This document shows, in pieces, positions 1 to 4,695 of a stretch of 6,892 nt of DNA. The stretch is taken from NCBI GenBank assembly GCA_902803585.1, contig CADCQO010000084.1, positions 1-6,892 of the forward strand, given 5' to 3'. How positions within the stretch are numbered: the first letter of the stretch is position 1; each line of letters begins with the position of its first letter. A program made the position numbers and the translations under genes. This stretch comes from an uncultured Ruminococcus sp. (lineage in GTDB: Bacteria; Bacillota; Clostridia; Oscillospirales; Acutalibacteraceae). The notes beneath the pieces were generated by a model. That model was not told where the DNA came from. It saw nothing but the letters and a program-made list of their open reading frames with translations, and did not search any database.

Positions 1-193
1 ATGCCGTATAACGGACAATTTCATCCCGCACCCGGAGCTTGAGGGCCTGATCCTCGTCACTGTCGGAATGGGCGATGATATGCAGACGGAACACCTCCTG
101 GCTGATATCTTCACACGCCCCGTAGAACCCCGTCATGGACATCAGGCAGCAGATCGTCAGCGCACAGCATAGTGCCTTGAACCATATCTTCAT
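1..193 (-). CDS. spoIIR: Stage II sporulation protein R (SpoIIR), N-terminal part
   Basis: The first 64 residues are present; the gene runs off the left edge. In the known family, SpoIIR is made in the forespore, secreted into the intermembrane space, and triggers the SpoIIGA protease to process pro-sigma-E in the mother cell. Residues 1-27 form a signal-peptide-like segment (MKIWFK followed by a hydrophobic, Cys-rich stretch). They are followed by the family's hallmark block at about residues 36-58: FRLHIIAHSDSDEDQALKL, then RVRDEIV. The ATG at 193 is preceded by AAGGAGGAGG (210-201) at 7-base spacing. It has no co-directional neighbour within 290 bases upstream and its own forespore-type promoter candidate (220-251). 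Nothing looks degenerate in the visible part. The identification rests on the RLHIIAHSDSDEDQ motif and is firm although only about a quarter to a third of the protein is visible. Confidence 0.9.
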   Translation of the reverse strand, partial: MKIWFKALCCALTICCLMSMTGFYGACEDISQEVFRLHIIAHSDSDEDQALKLRVRDEIVRYTA

Positions 194-219
194 CTTATTA
201 CCTCCTCCTTATGTTACCT

Positions 220-251
220 TCAATATGGACACACGCCCCTCAATTTATTCA
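220..251 (-). promoter_or_regulatory. Candidate sigma-F/sigma-G type promoter of spoIIR
   Basis: Read on the minus strand there is TGAATA (251-246), an 18-base spacer and CATATTGA (227-220). This matches the forespore -35 TGAATA exactly and the sigma-G -10 CATACTA at 5 of 7 positions. Transcription would start near 213, leaving a leader of about 20 bases that contains the ribosome site. In Bacillus subtilis spoIIR is sigma-F dependent, and sigma-F and sigma-G promoters overlap in sequence, so placement and spacing are what would be expected. The -10 is imperfect. Confidence 0.55.
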
Positions 252-363
252 CCCAACAGTGCTCCCTTTTTACCAACGACTAACAGACCAATTAAACCCG
301 AAAGAATTGTAGTCGTCTGCCACTGCAAGAAAACGCGGAAGGATAGCCCCCCTCCTTTTCCGT

Positions 364-420
364 AGCCCCCCACCGCCTCTTTCGGGGGTGTCGGGGGGGA
401 CTTTCTCGTGAAAGTCCCCC
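364..420. repeat. GC-rich palindromic intergenic element
   Basis: A strikingly C/G-rich stretch sits between spoIIR and the coat operon. It contains a perfect 11-bp stem GGGGGACTTTC (395-405) / GAAAGTCCCCC (410-420) closed by the 4-base loop TCGT. Upstream, CCCCCCACC (366-374) can pair with GGTG (387-390) and with the G run at 393-399, giving mutually exclusive folds. No long T run follows on either strand, so it is not a standard terminator. Composition differs sharply from the AT-rich flanks. It looks like a dispersed palindromic repeat unit, but multi-copy status cannot be judged from one window. Confidence 0.45.
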
Positions 421-436
421 TGACGGAACGAAGACA

Positions 437-473
437 GAAAAACCCGGACAAACCGAAGAATGGTCTGTCCGGG
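437..473 (-). terminator. Rho-independent terminator of the coat operon
   Basis: On the minus strand CCCGGACAGACC and GGTTTGTCCGGG (473-462 and 454-443) form a stem of 12 positions with one mismatch and a 7-base loop. A TTTTT run (442-438) follows directly. It begins 14 bases after the stop codon of the 82-residue coat-F-type gene. Confidence 0.9.
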
Positions 474-486
474 AGCGGCTTTTGGG

Positions 487-735
487 TCAGTTTTGCTGGG
501 AGAACTTCATTTTCAGGGAATTGAGCTGATTCTGGTCAGCGTTTTCCACGGTGTACCATCCTCTTGCCATCATCTTGTCATAGATCTGTGACTGCATATT
601 CAGGGAAGAATTGAGGGAGCTTGAAAAAGCCTGGTGCACGTCGCTGCCAACGGATTCGATCGTACCGTGCATGAACAGGTCACACACACCCTTCTCCAAC
701 AGAAGAAGGTTTTCCATCAGATCTCTGTCGTTCAT
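487..735 (-). CDS. Small coat-F-type spore protein (82 aa)
   Basis: An 82-residue, mostly helical protein resembling the coat F (CotF/YhcQ-like) family of spore-associated proteins. The N-terminal NDRDLMENLLLLEKG segment (residues 2-16) and the C-terminal IYDKMMARGWYTVENAD segment (51-67) fit the family pattern of an opening helix and a closing helix ending in GWY; here the Gly-Trp-Tyr is at 59-61. There is no signal peptide or membrane segment. The ATG at 735 follows TAAGGAGGTA at 750-741, a ribosome site that contains the stop codon of the upstream gene, so the two genes are probably translationally coupled. Transcription should come from the forespore promoter at 952-981. Members of this family are often annotated as coat proteins, but a sigma-G promoter implies production inside the forespore. 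The exact role is not known. Confidence 0.8.
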   Translation of the reverse strand: MNDRDLMENLLLLEKGVCDLFMHGTIESVGSDVHQAFSSSLNSSLNMQSQIYDKMMARGWYTVENADQNQLNSLKMKFSQQN

Positions 736-740
736 CCTGT

Positions 741-750
741 TACCTCCTTA
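741..750 (-). promoter_or_regulatory. Ribosome site fused to the upstream stop codon
   Basis: On the minus strand TAAGGAGGTA carries both the TAA stop of the 57-residue gene (750-748) and a near-perfect Shine-Dalgarno sequence for the 82-residue gene, whose ATG is at 735. Terminating ribosomes would sit on the next initiation site, which suggests coupled translation. Confidence 0.8.
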
Positions 751-921
751 CAGCAAGCCGTAAAAGCTCTGAAAAATGGACCTGTGCGACTGCTCCAACT
801 GCTGCACAAAGTTCTGCAGCTCTCTGTCCTGCAGCATCTGTGCCGTCTGGCAGCACTGGCTCTGCACATACTGCTCATGGCCAAGGGCGTCTTCCACATA
901 AAGCAATTCCTTATTTGTCAT
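748..921 (-). CDS. Small helical spore protein (57 aa), first gene of the coat pair
   Basis: A 57-residue protein, MTNKELLYVEDALGHEQYV onward, rich in Gln and Glu and predicted to form two amphipathic helices (about residues 3-28 and 32-52). It has two adjacent cysteines (23-24) and ends QSFYGLL. It resembles the small partner proteins found next to coat-F genes in Clostridia, and its second half looks like the closing helix of the coat-F fold, but it lacks the GWY signature. The start was set at 921: AAGGAGG (934-928) is six bases upstream. The alternative in-frame GTG at 948 lies at or before the expected transcription start of the promoter at 952-981. The stop codon overlaps the next gene's ribosome site. 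No enzyme motif is visible; a structural role in the spore is inferred. Confidence 0.75.
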   Translation of the reverse strand: MTNKELLYVEDALGHEQYVQSQCCQTAQMLQDRELQNFVQQLEQSHRSIFQSFYGLL

Positions 922-951
922 ACTGTGCCTCCTTGAAAATTGGTACACTGT

Positions 952-981
952 TAGTATGTGCAGCAGCGACTCTTTTATTCA
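952..981 (-). promoter_or_regulatory. Consensus sigma-G (forespore) promoter of the coat pair
   Basis: On the minus strand TGAATA (981-976), a 17-base spacer and CATACTA (958-952) match the Bacillus sigma-G consensus at every position. The expected start is near 945, about 24 bases before the ATG at 921. This places both small genes in the late forespore programme, assuming the clostridial sigma-G keeps this specificity. No comparable sigma-A elements are seen here. Confidence 0.85.
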
Positions 982-1016
982 AAAAAACACACCGTCAGCA
1001 GCTTCTGACGGTGTGT
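981..1016 (-). terminator. Rho-independent terminator of the uracil-DNA glycosylase gene
   Basis: A perfect 12-bp stem, ACACACCGTCAG / CTGACGGTGTGT (1016-1005 and 998-987 on the minus strand), with a 6-base loop is followed by a run of T residues (987-982). It lies a few bases after the stop codon at 1022. The last T of the tract is directly followed by the -35 box of the coat promoter. Confidence 0.92.
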
Positions 1017-1021
1017 GTCGG

Positions 1022-1606
1022 TCAATCATAGGTATAATCGCAGATTTCCCGGATCTTCTCCTGTAATTTCAGGAAATCCGCAAAGGCGGCAGGCTTGTTG
1101 TTCGGATTGCGCAGCAGGGCGGCAGGATGCAGGATCGGCATCATCAGCACACCGTTTTTCTCAAAAAACATTCCGTGCTCCTTCATAATTTTAATGTCGG
1201 GCTTGATGATCTTGGCGGCGGCGATCCTGCCCAGACAGACAATAATCTTCGGGCGCAGCACCTTGAACTGCTGGCGCAGCCATCCGATGCACTGTTCCTG
1301 TTCCTCCGGCAGCGGGTCACGGTTCTTCGGCGGACGGCATTTCACGATATTGGCAATGTAAATATTCTTATGTCGGTCAAGATCAACTGCGGCAAGCATC
1401 TTATCAAGCAGCTGTCCGCCCCGTCCGACAAAGGGCTCACCCTGTAAATCCTCGTTTTCTCCCGGTCCCTCTCCGATGAACATCACCTCGGCATGATCCA
1501 CACCCACGCCGAATACAACGTTATGGCGCGTTTCACAAAGACCGCATTTCCGGCAGTTCAGACACTCCTGCTTCAGCTTTTCAAATTCCTCGTTTTTGGT
1601 CGTCAT
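1022..1606 (-). CDS. Family-4 uracil-DNA glycosylase (4Fe-4S, 194 aa)
   Basis: Removes uracil from DNA as the first step of base-excision repair in the cytoplasm. Family hallmarks are all present: four cluster cysteines C21-x2-C24, C90 and C106, with the same 15-residue gap between the last two as in the Thermus thermophilus enzyme. Motif A is GEGPGENEDLQGEPFVG (residues 45-61), followed by NIVKCRPPKNRDP (86-98) and the C-terminal HPAALLR (160-166). The length of 194 is typical. The ATG at 1606 is chosen because GGAGG (1619-1615) sits eight bases upstream; the in-frame GTG at 1621 overlaps that ribosome site and would be untranslatable. It is a monocistronic unit with its own promoter (1636-1664) and terminator (981-1016). 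The motif-A Gly47, where Ala is common, is within family variation. Function is assigned with high confidence; uracil preference over other lesions is from family knowledge. Confidence 0.93.
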   Translation of the reverse strand: MTTKNEEFEKLKQECLNCRKCGLCETRHNVVFGVGVDHAEVMFIGEGPGENEDLQGEPFVGRGGQLLDKMLAAVDLDRHKNIYIANIVKCRPPKNRDPLPEEQEQCIGWLRQQFKVLRPKIIVCLGRIAAAKIIKPDIKIMKEHGMFFEKNGVLMMPILHPAALLRNPNNKPAAFADFLKLQEKIREICDYTYD

Positions 1607-1614
1607 TTTGTAAT

Positions 1615-1619
1615 CCTCC
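1615..1619 (-). promoter_or_regulatory. Ribosome site deciding the glycosylase start
   Basis: GGAGG on the minus strand lies eight bases before the ATG at 1606. It overlaps the alternative GTG at 1621-1619, ruling out the five-residue longer product. Confidence 0.8.
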
Positions 1620-1635
1620 ACAATGATTTGCTTCT

Positions 1636-1664
1636 ATGATACCATATCGCCCACTCTCCTGCAA
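1636..1664 (-). promoter_or_regulatory. Sigma-A promoter of the glycosylase gene
   Basis: On the minus strand TTGCAG (1664-1659), a 17-base spacer and TATCAT (1641-1636), with an extended -10 TGG immediately before it. The -35 box lies six bases past the stop codon of the upstream membrane-protein gene. I see no terminator between the two genes, so some read-through into the glycosylase gene is possible. Confidence 0.7.
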
Positions 1665-1669
1665 GCCGC

Positions 1670-2020
1670 TCATCCAAAAATAAAAATACTGTACGAAAGC
1701 CAGAAAACGTGCATCAGATCGATCAGCCCATAGTAAACCGTCCCGATCCACAGCAGCACCGTCACCGCTCTGCGCCTCACTCCCGACGCACATAACCGCA
1801 GATGCAGATACATCAGCAGCATCAGGGGCAGCACACACTTGATACAGAATCCCCCGAATCCGCTGATACCGCCGTGCAGCAGGGGATTCACCTCTACAAA
1901 CAGCCCTCCCGACAGCAGGATCAGCGTGAACAGATAGTCAATCACATTCAGAACATACAGCGCTATCAGGAGACTGTCGGCTTCACTGCGGGTATTCATC
2001 AGCGTCAAAAATCTCTTCAT
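1670..2020 (-). CDS. Small integral membrane protein, DUF5658-like (116 aa)
   Basis: A 116-residue protein with three predicted membrane segments, about residues 15-37, 55-76 and 85-110. The conserved pattern is NVIDYLFT (N25, D28, T32), then GGLFVEVNPLL (E43, N45, P46), then K61 inside the second segment. This matches what I recall of the DUF5658 family (N-x2-D...T, E-x-NP, K), whose function is unknown. The acidic and polar residues within or next to helices suggest a small transport, binding or scaffold role, but nothing shows a substrate. The loop at 79-84 (SGVRRR) is basic and probably cytoplasmic. The ATG at 2020 follows AGGAGA (2036-2031) at ten bases. It is transcribed divergently from lysA across a 108-base gap. 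No clear promoter stands out, although AT-rich TTGTTT/TAATTT-like elements overlap the lysA promoter. Confidence 0.75.
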   Translation of the reverse strand: MKRFLTLMNTRSEADSLLIALYVLNVIDYLFTLILLSGGLFVEVNPLLHGGISGFGGFCIKCVLPLMLLMYLHLRLCASGVRRRAVTVLLWIGTVYYGLIDLMHVFWLSYSIFIFG

Positions 2021-2063
2021 GCAGGATTTCTCTCCTTTTTATGCAAAAATTATTGTTAAATGA

Positions 2064-2093
2064 TTGACAAACAAGATGAGAATGTAGTAGAAT
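2064..2093 (+). promoter_or_regulatory. Sigma-A promoter of lysA
   Basis: TTGACA (2064-2069), an 18-base spacer and TAGAAT (2088-2093). Transcription would begin around 2100, leaving a leader of only about 29 bases, too short for a lysine riboswitch. An unbroken TTTTTTAAAAAA palindrome (2103-2114) lies in the initially transcribed region. Confidence 0.8.
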
Positions 2094-2114
2094 AAACTTG
2101 TATTTTTTAAAAAA

Positions 2115-2120
2115 CTGGAG
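2115..2120 (+). promoter_or_regulatory. Ribosome site deciding the lysA start
   Basis: CTGGAG is eight bases before the ATG at 2129. The alternative GTG at 2120 overlaps it and the TTG at 2123 is only two bases away, so the ATG is preferred. Confidence 0.75.
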
Positions 2121-2128
2121 TGTTGAAA

Positions 2129-3385
2129 ATGTCGAAAACACCAATCATCAGCAAAGAAAAAGCCGAGGAGATCATCCGCTCCTTCCCCACCCCCTTTCAC
2201 ATCTATGACGAGAAGGGTATCCGTGAAAATGCAAGAAGGCTCAAAAAAGCCTTTTCCTGGAATAAAGGATTCAAGGAGTTTTTTGCCGTAAAGGCCACTC
2301 CGAACCCCACCATTCTGAAGATCCTGCGGGAAGAGGGCTGCGGCACGGACTGTTCCTCCTACGCGGAGCTGCTGATGAGCCAGAAATGCGGCTTTGCTAA
2401 CCCTGAGATCATGTTTTCGTCCAACGATACCCCCGAAGAAGAATTCCGCTTTGCAAAGGAAGTCGGCGCTATTATCAATCTGGACGATATCACACATATT
2501 GAAATGCTTGACAGAGTGTGCGGTATCCCTGAAACAATCTGCTGCCGCTACAATCCCGGCGGAACATTCTCCATCTCTACTACCATCATGGACAACCCCG
2601 GCGATGCAAAATATGGTATGACCCGTGAACAGATCAGAGAGGCTTTCCTGCGTCTGAAAGAAATGGGTGCAAAGAATTTCGGTATACATTCTTTCCTCGC
2701 AAGCAACACCGTTACCAACGAATACTATCCCACACTGGCAAAAATCCTGTTCCGTCTGGCGGTAGAGTTACAGCAGGAAACAGGCGTTCATATCAGCTTT
2801 ATCAATCTTTCCGGCGGTGTGGGCGTACCGTATACCCCCGACAAGGAACCCAACGACATTATGGTGATCGGTCAGGGCGTAAAAGAGGCGTTTGAAGAAG
2901 TGCTGGTGCCTGCCGGTATGGGCGATGTCAGCATTTATACCGAGCTGGGACGCTTTATGCTTGCCCCTTACGGCCATCTCGTCACAACGGCGATTCATGA
3001 AAAGCACATCTACAAGGAGTACATCGGTGTAGATGCCTGCGCCGCCAACCTCATGCGTCCGGCAATGTACGGCGCATACCACCATATTACCGTTCTGGGA
3101 AAAGAGAATGAACCTTGTGACCATGTTTATGATGTCACAGGTTCTCTCTGCGAGAACAACGACAAGTTCGCAATTGACCGTTCTCTCCCGAAAATCGACA
3201 AGGGCGATATTCTCGTAATCCACGACACAGGCGCTCACGGCTTTGCGATGGGCTACAACTACAACGGCCGTCTGCATTCCGCTGAACTTCTGCTCCGTGA
3301 GGACGGCTCCGTCATAGAAATCCGCCGTCCCGAAACCGTTGACGACTATTTCGCTACCCTCGACAACTACTGGAACTGTATCTGA
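2129..3385 (+). CDS. lysA: Diaminopimelate decarboxylase (418 aa)
   Basis: PLP-dependent fold-III decarboxylase that converts meso-diaminopimelate to L-lysine, the last step of lysine synthesis. The N-terminal barrel carries FFAVKATPNP (51-60) with K55 as the probable PLP lysine, then CRYNPGG and the GIHSFLASNT strand (185-194). The glycine-rich phosphate loop is LSGGVGVPY (227-235), followed by ELGRFMLAPYG (272-282). The C-terminal barrel has VDACAANLMRPAMYG from D302, the active-site CENND (C341-D345) and GYNYNG (375-380) with the substrate-side tyrosine. Length is normal. The sequence belongs to a divergent LysA clade common in Clostridia: it has HSF where HIG is usual, SGGVG instead of GGG, and ELGR instead of EPGR. 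A related amino-acid decarboxylase is possible, but VDACAANLMRP and CENND favour DAP. It is a single-gene unit with its own promoter and terminator, divergent from the membrane protein. Confidence 0.9.
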   Translation: MSKTPIISKEKAEEIIRSFPTPFHIYDEKGIRENARRLKKAFSWNKGFKEFFAVKATPNPTILKILREEGCGTDCSSYAELLMSQKCGFANPEIMFSSNDTPEEEFRFAKEVGAIINLDDITHIEMLDRVCGIPETICCRYNPGGTFSISTTIMDNPGDAKYGMTREQIREAFLRLKEMGAKNFGIHSFLASNTVTNEYYPTLAKILFRLAVELQQETGVHISFINLSGGVGVPYTPDKEPNDIMVIGQGVKEAFEEVLVPAGMGDVSIYTELGRFMLAPYGHLVTTAIHEKHIYKEYIGVDACAANLMRPAMYGAYHHITVLGKENEPCDHVYDVTGSLCENNDKFAIDRSLPKIDKGDILVIHDTGAHGFAMGYNYNGRLHSAELLLREDGSVIEIRRPETVDDYFATLDNYWNCI

Positions 3386-3394
3386 TAACAGAAA

Positions 3395-3438
3395 AGACCG
3401 AACCAATGATGAAACGTCAGGGGTTCGGTCTGCTTTTT
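3395..3438 (+). terminator. Rho-independent terminator of lysA
   Basis: Stem AGACCGAACC (3395-3404) / GGTTCGGTCT (3422-3431), 10 perfect pairs with a 17-base loop, followed by GCTTTTT (3432-3438). It begins ten bases after the stop codon. Confidence 0.88.
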
Positions 3439-3536
3439 GGGAAATCTGCCGTCAGCCGCTGTTTTCCGTCAGCTGACCATTGACCGCAAAGCTCTATTTG
3501 TTACAAAATTTTTATTATTATCATACAAAATTGTAA

Positions 3537-3565
3537 TTGCATATGACGGCAAAAAGGTATATAAT
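3537..3565 (+). promoter_or_regulatory. Sigma-A promoter of the aquaporin gene
   Basis: A perfect TATAAT (3560-3565) lies 17 bases after a weak -35 TTGCAT (3537-3542). The upstream 3500-3536 stretch is strongly AT-rich and could act as an UP element. Start near 3572, leader about 45 bases. Confidence 0.75.
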
Positions 3566-3616
3566 GGATATATACTATTACCGTTACCCGACGGAAAAAA
3601 CAAAGGGGGTCATTTT

Positions 3617-4378
3617 ATGCAGTTGTTGAAAAAATGTTTTGCAGAATGTATCGGTACTTTCGTGCTGGTGCTGTTCGGATGCGGAACGGCTGTTGTTGTC
3701 GGCTGTAATAGCGGACAGCCCAATGCCGCTTACCTTATGACGGCGCTTGCCTTCGGTCTGGTTATCGTTGCGATGGCGTATTCTATCGGCAACGTTTCAG
3801 GCTGTCACATCAACCCTGCTGTATCCATTGCGATGCTTGTCAGCGGAAAGATGACGGTGAAGGAGTTTTTCGCCTATATCGCTTCACAGTTTATCGGAGC
3901 GATTATCGGCGGCGCTTTCCTGTTTGCTTTCTTCCCGAAAACTCGTCTGGGTTCAAACGCACTCTATGAAGGCAACGTATGGACTTCTATGCTCATCGAA
4001 ATTGTACTGACGTTTGTGTTTGTTATTGCGATTCTCGGCGTTACCTCAAAGATCGCCAATGGTGCGGTTGCCGGTATCGTTATCGGTCTGTCACTGACAC
4101 TGGTACATATTTTCGGTATCTACTTCACAGGTACTTCCGTGAATCCTGCGAGAAGCTTCGGTCCTGCTATCTTTGCCGGCGGCGACGCTTTCGCAAACGT
4201 ATGGGTATTTATCCTTGCACCTCTGGTAGGCGGTGTGCTGGCTGCACTTGTTTACAGGGTACTGTCCGCAGGTGTCTGCGACAAAGAAGAAGCTGCTGTG
4301 CCTGAGGCTGCCGCACTTCCTAAGGCTGCCGCTCCTGTAAGAACAGGCAAGCCCTCCGGCAAAAAGAAAAAGAGATAA
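3617..4378 (+). CDS. Aquaporin, water-selective AqpZ type (253 aa)
   Basis: Six-helix membrane channel of the MIP family. Both NPA boxes are intact: HINPAVS (N66-P67-A68) and SVNPARSFGPAIF (N176-P177-A178-R179). The four selectivity-filter positions align with E. coli AqpZ as F46, H164, T173 and R179, which is the narrow, water-selective arrangement rather than the wider glycerol-facilitator one. The start at 3617 is set by AAAGGGGG (3602-3609) seven bases upstream; the 60 further in-frame codons upstream cross the lysA terminator and the promoter, so they are not coding. After helix six (about residue 217) comes an unusual cytoplasmic tail of some 35 residues: CDKEEAAVPEAAALPKA, then more Ala/Pro and a basic end KPSGKKKKR. 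That tail is longer than in AqpZ. The gene is monocistronic with its own terminator. A role in osmotic adjustment is inferred. Confidence 0.92.
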   Translation: MQLLKKCFAECIGTFVLVLFGCGTAVVVGCNSGQPNAAYLMTALAFGLVIVAMAYSIGNVSGCHINPAVSIAMLVSGKMTVKEFFAYIASQFIGAIIGGAFLFAFFPKTRLGSNALYEGNVWTSMLIEIVLTFVFVIAILGVTSKIANGAVAGIVIGLSLTLVHIFGIYFTGTSVNPARSFGPAIFAGGDAFANVWVFILAPLVGGVLAALVYRVLSAGVCDKEEAAVPEAAALPKAAAPVRTGKPSGKKKKR

Positions 4379-4395
4379 TTCGTTGTGCCATTTTC

Positions 4396-4439
4396 AGCAC
4401 CGAGGTCGTAGCGATATCGAGCGGCTTCGGTGCTTTTTT
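4396..4439 (+). terminator. Rho-independent terminator of the aquaporin gene
   Basis: Stem AGCACCGA (4396-4403) / TCGGTGCT (4427-4434), extendable through GG/CT by wobble pairing, followed by TTTTTA (4434-4439). It starts 17 bases after the stop codon. Confidence 0.88.
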
Positions 4440-4695
4440 ATCATATCACGGCAGAATCCCCCCGCCTCTGGGTGTTGGCACAGATAGGGGAGAGTTCATA
4501 GCAGTGACAAAGGTTTTTGGATATTCTGACAAAATTGTTCCGAAAAATGGCGGGAATATCTCCGATGATTGACAAAGCAGATGTTCTCTATTATAATTAC
4601 AGTGTATAAGTGTCTGACAATTGTTTGAGCGAGTGAGCGTTGTGCAGGAGTCATTGCAGAAAGAACTTCTGTATCAGGATTGAGGTGTGTGAGAG
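4440..4695 (+). other. Non-coding upstream region and leader of the kinase operon
   Basis: The 317-base gap between the aquaporin and kinase genes holds, in order: the aquaporin terminator, a stretch with four same-strand TGACAA hexamers (4505, 4527, 4570, 4615), an inverted repeat GATATTC (4520-4526) / GAATATC (4554-4560), the sigma-A promoter (4569-4597) and a leader of about 90 bases. I see no convincing gene or RNA family in it. A 20-codon frame (TTG at 4621 to TGA at 4681-4683) ends inside the kinase ribosome site but has no visible ribosome site of its own. Confidence 0.6.
4569..4597 (+). promoter_or_regulatory. Perfect consensus sigma-A promoter of the kinase operon
   Basis: TTGACA (4569-4574), a 17-base spacer and TATAAT (4592-4597), identical to consensus at all twelve positions. 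Start near 4604. Such a strong core upstream of a signalling operon usually implies either steady expression or repression by a bound regulator; the surrounding repeats make the second worth testing. Confidence 0.9.

Noticed and set aside
245..451. 68-codon minus-strand frame with a Pro/Gly-rich N-terminus
   Set aside because: It spans the GC-rich palindrome, the coat terminator and the spoIIR promoter, has no ribosome site, and its composition is that of the repeat.
2094..2128. Lysine riboswitch before lysA
   Set aside because: The predicted leader is about 29 bases, far shorter than an L-box, and has no terminator hairpin.
2039..3406. Two antisense frames of 216 and 212 codons opposite lysA
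   Set aside because: They lie opposite a full-length enzyme with all expected motifs, and show no family signature or plausible start region.
3449..3474. Direct repeat CCGTCAGC after the lysA terminator
   Set aside because: Two 8-base copies only, with no link to a promoter or structure; likely chance.
3437..3616. Sixty-codon upstream extension of the aquaporin frame
   Set aside because: It overlaps the lysA terminator T tract and the aquaporin promoter. The good ribosome site is just before the ATG at 3617.
4621..4683. 20-codon leader peptide before the kinase (TTG start, TGA inside the ribosome site)
   Set aside because: The stop position is suggestive of coupling, but there is no Shine-Dalgarno sequence, the start is a weak TTG, and no regulatory codon run is present.
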